Source of the DNA: Bacillota bacterium
Lineage (GTDB): Bacteria; Bacillota; Clostridia; Christensenellales; Aristaeellaceae
DNA length: 64,000 nt
Reading direction: 5' to 3'
NCBI GenBank assembly: GCA_023459275.1
Contig: JAEWVC010000041.1
Location: 59,293-123,292 of the forward strand
Below the pieces are notes generated by a model. That model was not told the origin of the DNA. It searched no databases and saw only the letters and a program-made list of their open reading frames with translations. A program made the position numbers and the translations under genes. Below are positions 8,789 through 17,112 of this stretch, in pieces (position 1 is the stretch's first letter; every line of letters starts with the position of its first letter).

Positions 8789-9808
8789 GCTTTCCCGGAC
8801 CATAATTTCTGTGTTGATGTAGATGTATTCGTTCCGCATGGGCTTGTGGTCCACAAAATGCTCCGCCATCAGCTTCAGCGCGCGGTATCCCTGTTCTTTG
8901 GGGTTCTGGGCGATGGTGAATGGAATCTTACCCTCAATCAGCGCCTGGCGTATGGAAGGCGTGTAATCGAAGCACAGAATGGTGAAAGGGCTTTCATTAT
9001 ATTGCTCCAGCACGGCCTGCAGCCCGCCGCTGACGGCTCCGGAGCAATAGATCAGCGCCTGCATGCCGGGACAGGCATTTAGGAACTCCTTTGCGGCAAG
9101 ATAGGAATGGATATCGTCGTTGGGCATCTCCAGCACATGCGCTATGCGGATGCGGGGATATTTGCGCGCCATATATTCCTTTATATGCGCAAGGCGCTGC
9201 TGGTTGCTCCAGTTGTGCAGATTGGAAATCATCAGCCCAGCTTCAACGTCGCCCTTGGTGATCTGGTTCATGATCCCGCAGGCGATCTGGCTGGAATATT
9301 TGTAGTTGCACCCCACATAGGCCAGGAACGCCGCGCCCTCAATAACGGAGGTGAGCAGTATGACGGGAAAGCCCCGCTCCGTAAGGGCGGTGACCCGGCT
9401 GCGGATAGCCTCGTCATTTTGGGGGATCAGCACGATGCCGCTGTATCCCTTGTCCACCGCTTCGTCAATCAGCCTCGCCTGGTCGGCGGCATCAAAATCC
9501 TTGCAGGGCATAATGTCCACCGCGAAGCCGGAGGCCCGCAACTCATCCGCCGCAAGCGTGACACCGGAAAGCACGATGTCCGCAAACTGATTGCCAGTCA
9601 CGTTGGATATGACGGCGATGCGCAGATTCTGACGCCGGATGGACAGGGACTTGGCAATGGCATTGGGATGATAGTCCAGTTCCCTGGCAATTTTCCTGAC
9701 CCGCTCCGCCACCTGCGGGCTTACGCGGCCGCGGTTGTTCAGCGCCCGGTCCACGGTCCCCGTGGATACGCCCGCCATTTCTGCAATCTGCTTGATGGTT
9801 ACCGCCAT
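8771..9808 (-). CDS. LacI-family transcriptional regulator
   Basis: A 345-residue regulator. The start at 9808 gives the canonical N-terminal helix-turn-helix, MAVTIKQIAEMAGVSTGTVD, followed by the hinge-helix region (PNAIAKSLSIRR). Residues about 60-345 form a periplasmic-binding-protein-like sensor domain beginning LRIAVISNVTGN. The HTH variant TGTVDRALNNRGRV belongs to the LacI subset with RbsB-like sensor domains. Transcription comes from a near-perfect promoter only 23 bases upstream. It is divergent from the SsuA-type importer operon, whose promoter carries an inverted repeat, so that operon is its most likely target (inference). The ligand cannot be read from sequence. Confidence 0.9.
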   Translation of the reverse strand: MAVTIKQIAEMAGVSTGTVDRALNNRGRVSPQVAERVRKIARELDYHPNAIAKSLSIRRQNLRIAVISNVTGNQFADIVLSGVTLAADELRASGFAVDIMPCKDFDAADQARLIDEAVDKGYSGIVLIPQNDEAIRSRVTALTERGFPVILLTSVIEGAAFLAYVGCNYKYSSQIACGIMNQITKGDVEAGLMISNLHNWSNQQRLAHIKEYMARKYPRIRIAHVLEMPNDDIHSYLAAKEFLNACPGMQALIYCSGAVSGGLQAVLEQYNESPFTILCFDYTPSIRQALIEGKIPFTIAQNPKEQGYRALKLMAEHFVDHKPMRNEYIYINTEIMVRESIKERP

Positions 9809-9830
9809 ATTGCCCAACCCCTTCCCGGAT

Positions 9831-9858
9831 ATTATAGCACAACACTGCCCGGTGTCAA
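9831..9858 (-). promoter_or_regulatory. Strong promoter of the LacI-type regulator
   Basis: On the minus strand perfect TTGACA (9858-9853), 16-base spacer, perfect TATAAT (9836-9831). The leader would be only about 15 bases. Confidence 0.8.
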
Positions 9859-10043
9859 TGTGAACGGGCACGCATACGGATGCTTTCAATGTATATAAGA
9901 AAGATATGGGAAGAATATTCTCAAAATTATTTCGGATACTGCGTGTTCGGGCACCATCATGCATGTTTTCTTTGGAGAACCGCTATATCCAAAGGAATAC
10001 AGCAGTAATAGACAAATATGCAGAAGAATATTTCCATAAACCA

Positions 10044-10071
10044 TTGACAAACAAAAAAAGTATGATACGAT
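10044..10071 (+). promoter_or_regulatory. Promoter of the SsuA-type importer/sulfatase operon
   Basis: Perfect TTGACA (10044-10049), 16-base spacer, TACGAT (10066-10071, four of six), about 50 bases before the first gene. Confidence 0.6.
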
Positions 10072-10081
10072 ATTTCCAGAA

Positions 10082-10101
10082 ATGCGTTATCGGACACGCA
10101 T
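10082..10101. promoter_or_regulatory. Inverted repeat at the transcription start, candidate LacI-type operator
   Basis: ATGCGT-N8-ACGCAT, a perfect 6-bp dyad. It begins ten bases downstream of the -10 box of the importer operon, where a repressor would block initiation or escape. The divergent LacI gene is the obvious candidate regulator. Confidence 0.5.
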
Positions 10102-10121
10102 AATTTGAATGGAGGGTTTCT

Positions 10122-11156
10122 ATGAAAAGATTCATGGCAGTCCTTGTTTCGCTTGCGCTCTTTGCCGTGTGTGTTCCCGGCCTTGCGGCGGGGAACAAGC
10201 TCACCGTTGGCACCATGCCCCTGACCGTGGGCGTACCGGTGGAGTACGCGTTGGAGCAGGGGTATTATGCGGAAGAGGGCCTGGACGTGGAGATGATCAT
10301 CTTCCCCACCGGTGCGCCCATCAACGAAGCGTATGCCGCCGGCCAGATCGACGTGGCCGTCAGCGGGCTGGCTTCCGTTTTTTCCCTGGCGCTTGGCACT
10401 ACCCACTGGATCGGTGAGATCAATACAACCGGCGGCATGGGCATCTATGTGCGGCCTGACAGCCCCATTCTTTCCGTAAAGGGGCAAGTGGAGGGCTATC
10501 CCAATATCTATGGCAGCGCCGAGCTGTGCAAGGGCATGGAGATCCTTGGCCCCCTGGGGACCGTGTCCCAGTTCAACGCGATGAAGTACATGCAGAAGCT
10601 GGGCCTGACCAGCGACGACTATGTGCAGATCCACATGGATTACGGCCCCGCATACCAGGCGTTCGTATCCGGCCAGGGTGATGCGGTGGGCCTCAACCCG
10701 CCCTTTACCTTCCAGGCCGAAGCCGCCGGCTATGTGTGCGCCGCCTCCTTTGAGGATGCCACCGGCGCCTCGCTGATGGATGGCATCTTTATCAATGACA
10801 AGGTGGCAACAGAACGCCATGACGACATTGTGAAGTTCATACGCGCCACCTACAAAGCCTGTGCCGCCCTGCAGGATGACGAGGTCCGCTACGAGCTGTC
10901 CATGCGCTGGTTTAACGAAAACGGCAAGCCGTATGATGAAAGCTCCCTGCGTAGCGAGATGGCCGTCCGGCAGTATGTGGACCAGGACTTTATGACCAAG
11001 GATGGCTACCTGTATGGCCTTGGCATGAAGCAGATCGCCGAATTCTTTGCCCAGGACGGGAAGATCGAGGCTGAAAACCTTGGCAATGTCACCAAATCTT
11101 TTGATCCTTCCTTCCTTCAGGAAGCGCTGAGTATCACCTTCAGCGTGCAGGAATAA
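10122..11156 (+). CDS. ABC importer substrate-binding protein, NMT1/SsuA-like
   Basis: A 344-residue secreted binding protein, first gene of the operon. An N-terminal signal peptide (MKRFMAVLVSLALFAVCVPG) precedes the type II periplasmic-binding fold. It opens with NKLTVGTMPLTVGVPVEYALEQGYYAEEGLDV, here split: NKLTVGTMPLTVGV and ALEQGYYAEEGLDVEM are the signature of the NMT1/SsuA/TauA family. The segment AGQIDVAVSGLAS is the ligand-loop region. There is no lipobox cysteine near the cleavage site, which is unusual for a Gram-positive binding protein. Family members bind sulfonates, sulfate esters, nitrate or pyrimidine precursors; the sulfatase at the operon end favours a sulfur compound (inference). 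Confidence 0.88.
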   Translation: MKRFMAVLVSLALFAVCVPGLAAGNKLTVGTMPLTVGVPVEYALEQGYYAEEGLDVEMIIFPTGAPINEAYAAGQIDVAVSGLASVFSLALGTTHWIGEINTTGGMGIYVRPDSPILSVKGQVEGYPNIYGSAELCKGMEILGPLGTVSQFNAMKYMQKLGLTSDDYVQIHMDYGPAYQAFVSGQGDAVGLNPPFTFQAEAAGYVCAASFEDATGASLMDGIFINDKVATERHDDIVKFIRATYKACAALQDDEVRYELSMRWFNENGKPYDESSLRSEMAVRQYVDQDFMTKDGYLYGLGMKQIAEFFAQDGKIEAENLGNVTKSFDPSFLQEALSITFSVQE

Positions 11157-11249
11157 TCCCTCCGTTTCCATGACAGGCAGGCTGCTTTTCACGCAAAGGC
11201 AGCCTGCTTGTCAAAAGCGGATGATCCATCCAACAGGAGGCGCGTATCC

Positions 11250-12026
11250 TTGCCGAAAAAGAAAAACTACATCTGGGTATCCTGCCTGTCCCTGGCCGCC
11301 TTTGTGTTTATATGGTGGCTGGCCACGGGCGGCCTGCACCTGGCCGCGCCCCAGTCCCTGCCCAGCCCCGTCAAGACGCTGGTGAGCTTTGTGAAAAAGT
11401 TTTACACCAAAGCCCCGGAGGGAGCCACCATGCTCCAGCACATCTGGTCCAGCCTTCAGGTGGCGCTGACCGGGTATTTCATCGGCGTGGCGGTGGGGGT
11501 GCCGCTGGGGATTTTGATGGCCTGGTATGAGAATGTGGACGTTTTTGTAAGGCCGCTTTTCGATCTGCTTCGCCCCATTCCAGGGATCGCGTGGATCCCC
11601 ATCATGATCGTGCTTTTCGGCATCGGCCTGCTTTCCAAGGCCATGGTGATCTTCCTGTCGGCATTCATCGCCTGTGTGGTGAACTCCTACTCGGGCATCA
11701 GGCAGACGAAGACCGTGCACCTGTGGGTGGGTCAAACCTTCGGGGCCAGCAACTTCCAGCTGTTGACGAGGATCGCCCTGCCCACCGCGCTCCCGCTGAT
11801 ACTCACGGGCATGCGGGTGGCGCTGGGCGGCGCCTGGTCGGCGCTGGTGGCCGCGGAACTGGTGGCTTCCACCCGGGGCCTGGGGTTCATGATCCAGCAA
11901 TGCCGCGGCATATTCCGTCCGGATGTGATCATCGCGGGGATGATCGCCATCGGCCTTATCGGCGCGCTGCTTACGTGGCTTTTGTCCCTGCTGGAAAAGG
12001 TGCTTACGAAAGGGGAGAAGTGGTAA
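11250..12026 (+). CDS. ABC importer permease 1, SsuC/TauC-like
   Basis: A 258-residue inner-membrane permease with about six helices. TTG at 11250 is preferred because AGGAGG lies nine bases upstream; the TTG at 11208 has no ribosome binding site. The BPD_transp_1 domain begins near residue 65 (LQHIWSSLQVALTGYFIG). The EAA-type coupling segment is around AQTFGASNFQLLTRIALP with G-GMRVALGGAWSALVAAE. PIPGIAWIPIMIVLFGIG is characteristic of SsuC/TauC. It overlaps nothing and is followed at once by the second permease (TAA then ATG), suggesting coupled translation. Two unlike permeases imply a heterodimeric channel. Confidence 0.88.
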   Translation: MPKKKNYIWVSCLSLAAFVFIWWLATGGLHLAAPQSLPSPVKTLVSFVKKFYTKAPEGATMLQHIWSSLQVALTGYFIGVAVGVPLGILMAWYENVDVFVRPLFDLLRPIPGIAWIPIMIVLFGIGLLSKAMVIFLSAFIACVVNSYSGIRQTKTVHLWVGQTFGASNFQLLTRIALPTALPLILTGMRVALGGAWSALVAAELVASTRGLGFMIQQCRGIFRPDVIIAGMIAIGLIGALLTWLLSLLEKVLTKGEKW

Positions 12027-12815
12027 ATGGGCGCGCAAAACGCTTCAAGAACAAAGCGCATCTTCGGTGCGTTTCTGGCGATTTCCCTGTTTCTGCTTCT
12101 GTGGCAGTACGGAACGCGGGAAGGGACGCTGCTGGGCAAGCTGATGCCAGGCCCCCTGGCGGTGTTCGGCCGCTTTTTCGCCTCCTTCGTGAAGCCCATC
12201 GGGAAATATTCCATCCTGGGGCACACCCTGTTCAGCCTGAGCCGTGTTTTGATCGGCTACCTGCTGGGGGCGGCGGCCGGGATCGTGCTAGGCATTCTCA
12301 TGGGCCGGTACAAGGTGATCGAGGCCATCTTCAAGCCCCTGTACCTGATGATCCGGCCCATCCCGCCCATCGCCTGGATCCCCCTGGCAATCCTGTGGTT
12401 CGGGCTGGGGGAATCCACCAAGTGGTTTTTGATCTTCCTATCCACGTTCAACACCATCACCATGAATGTGTATGACGGCGCCCGCTCCGTGGACGCAACG
12501 CTTCTGGGCGCTTCCAAAATGCTGGGGGCCAGCCCCGTGCAAACCATGTGGACCATCGTGCTGCCCTATACCGTACCCTTCATTTTCGCCGGGCTGCACA
12601 CCGCCATCTCCGTAGGCTGGGCCACGGTGGTGGCGGCGGAAATGGTGCGCTCCACAGAAGGCGTGGGATGGATCATCGTCAACGCCATGGAGGTCAACAA
12701 CATGGTGCAGGTATTGACCGGCATCGTGGCCATTGGAATCATTGGCTATCTGCTGGCTATCGTGATGCGCAAGATTGAGGAGGTGATGTGCGCGTGGAAC
12801 AAGGGCGGAAAGTGA
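12027..12815 (+). CDS. ABC importer permease 2, SsuC/TauC-like
   Basis: A 262-residue permease of the same family as the preceding gene but clearly diverged. It has an N-terminal helix (IFGAFLAISLFLLLWQYG), then the transport domain with PIPPIAWIPLAILWFGLG and the coupling segment SKMLGASPVQTMWTIVLP followed by AGLHTAISVGWATVVAAE. The ATG immediately follows the stop of permease 1. Its 3' end overlaps the ATPase gene by 28 bases. The pair most likely forms an asymmetric transmembrane unit served by the two ATPases that follow. Confidence 0.88.
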   Translation: MGAQNASRTKRIFGAFLAISLFLLLWQYGTREGTLLGKLMPGPLAVFGRFFASFVKPIGKYSILGHTLFSLSRVLIGYLLGAAAGIVLGILMGRYKVIEAIFKPLYLMIRPIPPIAWIPLAILWFGLGESTKWFLIFLSTFNTITMNVYDGARSVDATLLGASKMLGASPVQTMWTIVLPYTVPFIFAGLHTAISVGWATVVAAEMVRSTEGVGWIIVNAMEVNNMVQVLTGIVAIGIIGYLLAIVMRKIEEVMCAWNKGGK

Positions 12816-13561
12816 TCATCGACTGCAAAGCGTTGTCGAAGACCTTCTACGCGCCGGACGGGAGCGAACTGAAGGTGGTGGACAGCATCGGTCTGCAGGT
12901 GAGGGAAAACGAATTTCTGGTGCTGTTCGGCCCTGGGCAGTGCGGCAAGACCACCATCATCAACCTCATCGCCGGGCTTGAGCCGTTTACCGGCGGCAGC
13001 GTGGAGGTGGAGGGCAAGCCCGTCAGGGAGGCTGGCCCTGACCGGGGCGTGGTCTACCAGTCGGTAGCGCTGTTCCCCTGGCTGACCACCCTGGGCAACG
13101 TGGAATACGGCCTCAAGATGCGGGGCGTACCCAAAAAAGAACGCCGGGAACGCGCTATGCGTTACATCAGGCTGGTGGGGCTGGAAGGGTTTGAAAACGA
13201 ATACCCCGTCAAGCTCTCCGGCGGTATGAAGCAGCGGGTAGGCATTGCCAGGGCTTACTGCATTGAGCCAAAAGTGATGCTTATGGACGAGCCCTTCGGC
13301 GCGCTGGACGCGCAGACCAGGTACCTGATGCAAAAAGAGCTGGAGCGCATCTGGCAGCGGGAAAAGCGCACGGTGATCTTCGTAACCAACAACATCGAGG
13401 AAGCGCTGTACCTTGCCGACAGGATCATCGTTTTGAACAACTGCCCCACAGGCGTCAAAGCGGAGTATGAAATCACGCTGCCGCGGCCCAGAAACTACGT
13501 GGACAGGGAGTTTTTGCGCCTGCGCAAGGAAATCACCGAAATCATGGACCGGACCAGGTAG
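12788..13561 (+). CDS. ABC importer ATPase 1, SsuB-like, with degenerate Walker A and H-loop
   Basis: A 257-residue cytoplasmic ATPase. Start is GTG at 12788, or GTG at 12794, which is better spaced from GAGGAGG. Motifs in order: Walker A GPGQCGKTT (the fourth position is Gln instead of Gly), Q-loop VVYQSVALFPW, intact signature LSGGMKQR, Walker B VMLMDEPFGALD, and an H-loop reading FVTNNIEEA, where the switch His is Asn. Two core nucleotide-binding features thus deviate while its signature stays canonical. The partner ATPase shows the complementary pattern. The 5' end overlaps permease 2, which suggests translational coupling. Confidence 0.9.
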   Translation: MRVEQGRKVIIDCKALSKTFYAPDGSELKVVDSIGLQVRENEFLVLFGPGQCGKTTIINLIAGLEPFTGGSVEVEGKPVREAGPDRGVVYQSVALFPWLTTLGNVEYGLKMRGVPKKERRERAMRYIRLVGLEGFENEYPVKLSGGMKQRVGIARAYCIEPKVMLMDEPFGALDAQTRYLMQKELERIWQREKRTVIFVTNNIEEALYLADRIIVLNNCPTGVKAEYEITLPRPRNYVDREFLRLRKEITEIMDRTR

Positions 13562-13570
13562 AGGTGGAAG

Positions 13571-14314
13571 ATGGAAAAGAACATCAAGGTCAAGGTTCGC
13601 AACCTGACGAAAAAATTCGGCGATTTGCTGGTTCTCAACGATGTGTCCTTCGATATCATGGAGGGCGAGATCCTTTGCGTGGTGGGCCCCACCGGCTGCG
13701 GAAAGACCACCTTCCTCAACAGCCTGACAAAGCTGTATGACATCACCTCCGGGGAAATTCTGCTGAACGGCGCGCCGGTGGATTTGAAAAAAAACAACAT
13801 TGCCTACATCTTTCAAGAAAATTCCACCATGCCGTGGCTGACCGTGGAGCAGAACGTGCGCTTCGGGCTGGACATCAAGATGCGGTCAAAGGCCGAGGCG
13901 GACGCCAGCGTCAATGAGGTGCTTCAGATCGTGGGCCTCACTCCCTTCCGCAAAAGCTATCCCTCCCAGCTTTCCGCCAGCATGCTGCAGCGGGTGGTCA
14001 TCGCCAGAGCTTTTGCCACCAAGCCGGAACTGCTTTTGATGGATGAGCCCTACGCCCAGCTGGACATAGAGCTTCGCTACAAACTGGAGGACGAGCTGGT
14101 GCGCCTTCAGGAGCGGACAGGCACCACCGTGGTTTTTATCACCCACAATGTGGAGGAGGCTGTCTATCTTGGCGAAAGGATTATGGTGCTCACCAACAAG
14201 CCCACCAAGGTCAAGGAGATCATTGAAAATCCGCTGCCAAGGCCCAGGGATATCGCCGACGACGCGTTTGTGGCACTCCGCAATCACGTGACGGACGCAA
14301 TCAAATGGTGGTAA
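13571..14314 (+). CDS. ABC importer ATPase 2, SsuB-like, with degenerate signature motif
   Basis: A 247-residue ATPase, nine bases after ATPase 1. Walker A GPTGCGKTT, Q-loop AYIFQENSTMPW, Walker B LLLMDEPYAQLD and H-loop FITHNVEEA are intact. The signature reads LSASMLQR instead of LSGGM-QR. In an ABC dimer each ATP lies between Walker A/B/H of one subunit and the signature of the other, so this defect faces the defective Walker A/H-loop of ATPase 1. The opposite site combines all canonical motifs. This is an importer-type heterodimer with one probably non-hydrolytic site (inference from motif positions). Confidence 0.9.
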   Translation: MEKNIKVKVRNLTKKFGDLLVLNDVSFDIMEGEILCVVGPTGCGKTTFLNSLTKLYDITSGEILLNGAPVDLKKNNIAYIFQENSTMPWLTVEQNVRFGLDIKMRSKAEADASVNEVLQIVGLTPFRKSYPSQLSASMLQRVVIARAFATKPELLLMDEPYAQLDIELRYKLEDELVRLQERTGTTVVFITHNVEEAVYLGERIMVLTNKPTKVKEIIENPLPRPRDIADDAFVALRNHVTDAIKWW

Positions 14315-14329
14315 GGAGATAAATCAGCC

Positions 14330-15796
14330 ATGCGCGTGATCAATGTGATGTACGATTCCCTGAACCGTCACTTTTTGAACCCTTACGGCTGTGATTGGAC
14401 GAAAACCCCCAACTTTTCCCGCCTGGCACAAAGGGCAGTGACCTTCGACACCTGCTATGCCGGCAGCCTGCCCTGCATGCCCGCCCGTCGGGAACTGCAA
14501 ACAGGGCGGCTCAACTTCCTGCACAGGGCCTGGGGGCCTGTAGAACCCTTTGACGACTCTGTGCCGGAGATTCTCAAAAAGAACGGCGTGTATTCCCACC
14601 TGATTTCCGACCACCAGCACTACTGGGAGGATGGGGGCTGCACCTTCCATAACCGGTACAGTTCCTGGGAAATCGTTAGGGGACAGGAGGGCGACACCTG
14701 GAAGGGCGAAGTAAAAGACCCAGCCGTTCCCTGCCACCTGGGCAGGGCCTGGCGGCAGGACCTGGTGAACAGAAGCTATATTCAAGCGGAGGCGCAGCAG
14801 CCCCAAACCCAGTGCTTTGACCTGGGCCTTGCATTCCTTGAGAAAAATAAGAGGGAGGACAACTGGTTCCTCCAAATCGAGACATTTGACCCCCACGAGC
14901 CGTTTTACGCCATGGCGCACTACAAGGCGCTGTATCCCCATCATTATGAAGGCCCGCTGTTTGACTGGCCGGAGTATAAAAAGGTCACCGAATCCAGGGA
15001 AACTGTGGAGCATGTGCGCCGCGAATACGCCGCGCTGCTTTCCATGTGCGATTACAGCCTGGGGCGCGTGCTGGATTTTATGGATGAAAACGGCATGTGG
15101 GAGGATACGGTGCTGATCGTCAACACCGACCACGGCTTTCTGCTGGGAGAGCATGACTGCTGGGCCAAATGCGTGCATCCCTTCTACAACGAGAACGCCC
15201 ATATCCCGCTGTTCGTGTGGGACCCACGCATTGGCTGCGCGGGGGAAAGGCGCAAATCGCTGGTGCAGACCATTGATATCCCGGCCACCCTTTTGGAGAT
15301 ATTCGGCCTTCCGCTGCCGCCCGACATGGAGGGAAAGCCTCTGCGCCCGGTGATGGAAAAGGATAGTAAGGTGCACGACGCCGTACTTTTCGGCATGCAC
15401 GGCGGCCAGGTGAACATCGCCGACGGGCGGTATGTGTACATGCGCAACTACGCCGGGGCGGAAAACAGGCCCCTTTTCAACTACACCCACATGGCTACCC
15501 ATATGCGCAAGCTCTTTACGCTGGAGGAGATGCGAACCGCGGAAATGGCGCCGCCCTTCCGCTTTACCAAGAGATGCCCCACCATGAAAATACAATATAT
15601 CCCTGACCCCACAAGCGATGTGGAAATGAATGAAAAGTATCCCGATATGCTCTTTGACCTGGAGACCGATCCCGGGCAGCTTCATCCCATCCGGGACGAG
15701 GCGGTAGAACAGCGCCTCATCGGGCAGATGATCCGCCTGATGCGGGAGAACGATGCGCCGCCGGAACAGTATAAGAGGTTAGGCCTCATATCATAA
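14330..15796 (+). CDS. Sulfatase, cysteine-type (formylglycine), cytoplasmic
   Basis: A 488-residue family S1 sulfatase, last gene of the importer operon, 15 bases after ATPase 2 with AAGGAGAT before the ATG. The activation motif CMPARRELQTG fits C-x-P-x-R-x4-T-G. Cys49 would be oxidised to formylglycine before it can hydrolyse sulfate esters. Metal and sulfate ligands are suggested by NVMYDSLN near the start, DPHEPF, and NTDHGFLLGEH. There is no signal peptide, so it acts inside the cell on imported substrate, which agrees with its place behind the importer. No radical-SAM sulfatase-maturing enzyme is in the window; one must exist elsewhere if the enzyme is active. The sulfated substrate is unknown. 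Confidence 0.9.
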   Translation: MRVINVMYDSLNRHFLNPYGCDWTKTPNFSRLAQRAVTFDTCYAGSLPCMPARRELQTGRLNFLHRAWGPVEPFDDSVPEILKKNGVYSHLISDHQHYWEDGGCTFHNRYSSWEIVRGQEGDTWKGEVKDPAVPCHLGRAWRQDLVNRSYIQAEAQQPQTQCFDLGLAFLEKNKREDNWFLQIETFDPHEPFYAMAHYKALYPHHYEGPLFDWPEYKKVTESRETVEHVRREYAALLSMCDYSLGRVLDFMDENGMWEDTVLIVNTDHGFLLGEHDCWAKCVHPFYNENAHIPLFVWDPRIGCAGERRKSLVQTIDIPATLLEIFGLPLPPDMEGKPLRPVMEKDSKVHDAVLFGMHGGQVNIADGRYVYMRNYAGAENRPLFNYTHMATHMRKLFTLEEMRTAEMAPPFRFTKRCPTMKIQYIPDPTSDVEMNEKYPDMLFDLETDPGQLHPIRDEAVEQRLIGQMIRLMRENDAPPEQYKRLGLIS

Positions 15797-15828
15797 GATC
15801 GACAGGATGTTTTCCGGGAAGGAACAGG

Positions 15829-15860
15829 AAGGGGCACTTTTTGGGGAAAGTGCCCCTTTG
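15829..15860. terminator. Hairpin terminator after the sulfatase operon
   Basis: AAGGGGCACTTT (15829-15840) pairs with AAAGTGCCCCTT (15847-15858), with T-rich ends. The same arm sequence recurs in the hairpin at 17903-17940. Confidence 0.75.
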
Positions 15861-15894
15861 TACGCATCCTGGTACAGTTGTCAGCGTGCCGCGC

Positions 15895-17112
15895 TTATGG
15901 AACCGCAAGCGGCATCAATGCACGTTTACCATCCTTATCGGTCCATGTGATGGATATGGCGGACGGAATTGCTGCCAGCGCGGGCAGCAGGCTGTAATCC
16001 AACTGAAGCACCCATGTGCCGTCTTCCTTTTCAACCGGCCCAATGCCATAAGGATAGTATGCGGTCTGGAAGGCCAGAGGATTTCCCTCCAAGTCAGTGA
16101 GGCAGGGGGAAATCTCTTCCATCAGCGACACGGCGGAGGCGTAGGTGCCGTCCTCCGGCATAAGCTCCGCAACCAGGCTGGTGGATGCCGCCGTCAGCGC
16201 CGCTTTCACATACCGCGCGGTGAACCCATCAAACCGGTAAACGGTGTCAACGGGCAGGTCGATCCGGCCCTCCGAGGCCCTCCCGGCATCCAGGGAGAAG
16301 GAAAACACCATGTCCTCCCGTACAAATTTCCCCGTGGAGGCGATCTCCTCCGGCGTACCGCCTACGTAAACCTTCCCGGGATCATCTGCAAAGGTAAGCT
16401 GCACCTCGCCGTCCCCGTCCACCACCAGATATCCCAGTTGGCTCTTTTCCCAAATGGCCGATGCTCTGCGGGCAAAATCGGTTTGCCCGGCTGTGTCCCT
16501 GTAATCGGAATCTTTGAGGGAAAATACCGGCTGGGCCGGCTTGAAAACGGATATGCGCAGGATCACATCAAAGACTCCTTCGGGCGCGCCACCCTCAATC
16601 GTGCCTGTAAAGCCTTCCCTTGCCAGGGGCTCCCGATGCGCGCTGCCGTCCATAAAGCCGGGGAGCCATGCGTGATCCATCAGGTCGTTGGAATCGATAT
16701 TGATGCGCCTGCCGTCCGCCGTGAAGGAACCAAGGACGATATAAGCCGGGTCGGCAGGAACCGTGTTTTCGAACGTCCATCCCACGGCCAGCCGTTCCCC
16801 GTCGTACAGCACGCTGTCGATGGTGACCGCTACCCCCTGGGCCGTTTTCGTTTGCCCCACTTCCCAAACCTTTTCTCTCACCTTGTCATCCGCATGCTGC
16901 GCCCCGCCGAACAGATACTGAAGGACGCCCCAGTGATTTGCAGCAACGGCCGCCCCTGTCAGCAGAAGGAGCGTCAGCAGCGCCGCTAAAAGGATAATGG
17001 ACATTTTTCGTCTGACGGGTTTCGTGGTTTTTACTTCCCTCAATGCCGTCAGTACTTTTTGATGCACAGCCGCGGGCACGGGGGAAAACGCATTTTTAAC
17101 CGGCCTTTTCAT
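15895..17112 (-). CDS. Single-pass membrane anti-sigma-like protein, DUF4179 type
   Basis: A 405-residue protein with a short cytoplasmic N-terminus, one membrane helix (about residues 37-57, SIILLAALLTLLLLTGAAV) and a large outer domain. The ATG at 17112 follows GAGGAGG and overlaps the sigma-factor stop as ATGA, so the two are translationally coupled. The layout fits the DUF4179 proteins encoded behind ECF sigma genes in Clostridia, where the cytoplasmic part sequesters the sigma factor and the outer part senses a signal. No classical zinc anti-sigma motif (HxxxCxxC) is visible in the short N-terminus. Anti-sigma function is therefore inferred from context. Confidence 0.78.
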   Translation of the reverse strand: MKRPVKNAFSPVPAAVHQKVLTALREVKTTKPVRRKMSIILLAALLTLLLLTGAAVAANHWGVLQYLFGGAQHADDKVREKVWEVGQTKTAQGVAVTIDSVLYDGERLAVGWTFENTVPADPAYIVLGSFTADGRRINIDSNDLMDHAWLPGFMDGSAHREPLAREGFTGTIEGGAPEGVFDVILRISVFKPAQPVFSLKDSDYRDTAGQTDFARRASAIWEKSQLGYLVVDGDGEVQLTFADDPGKVYVGGTPEEIASTGKFVREDMVFSFSLDAGRASEGRIDLPVDTVYRFDGFTARYVKAALTAASTSLVAELMPEDGTYASAVSLMEEISPCLTDLEGNPLAFQTAYYPYGIGPVEKEDGTWVLQLDYSLLPALAAIPSAISITWTDKDGKRALMPLAVP

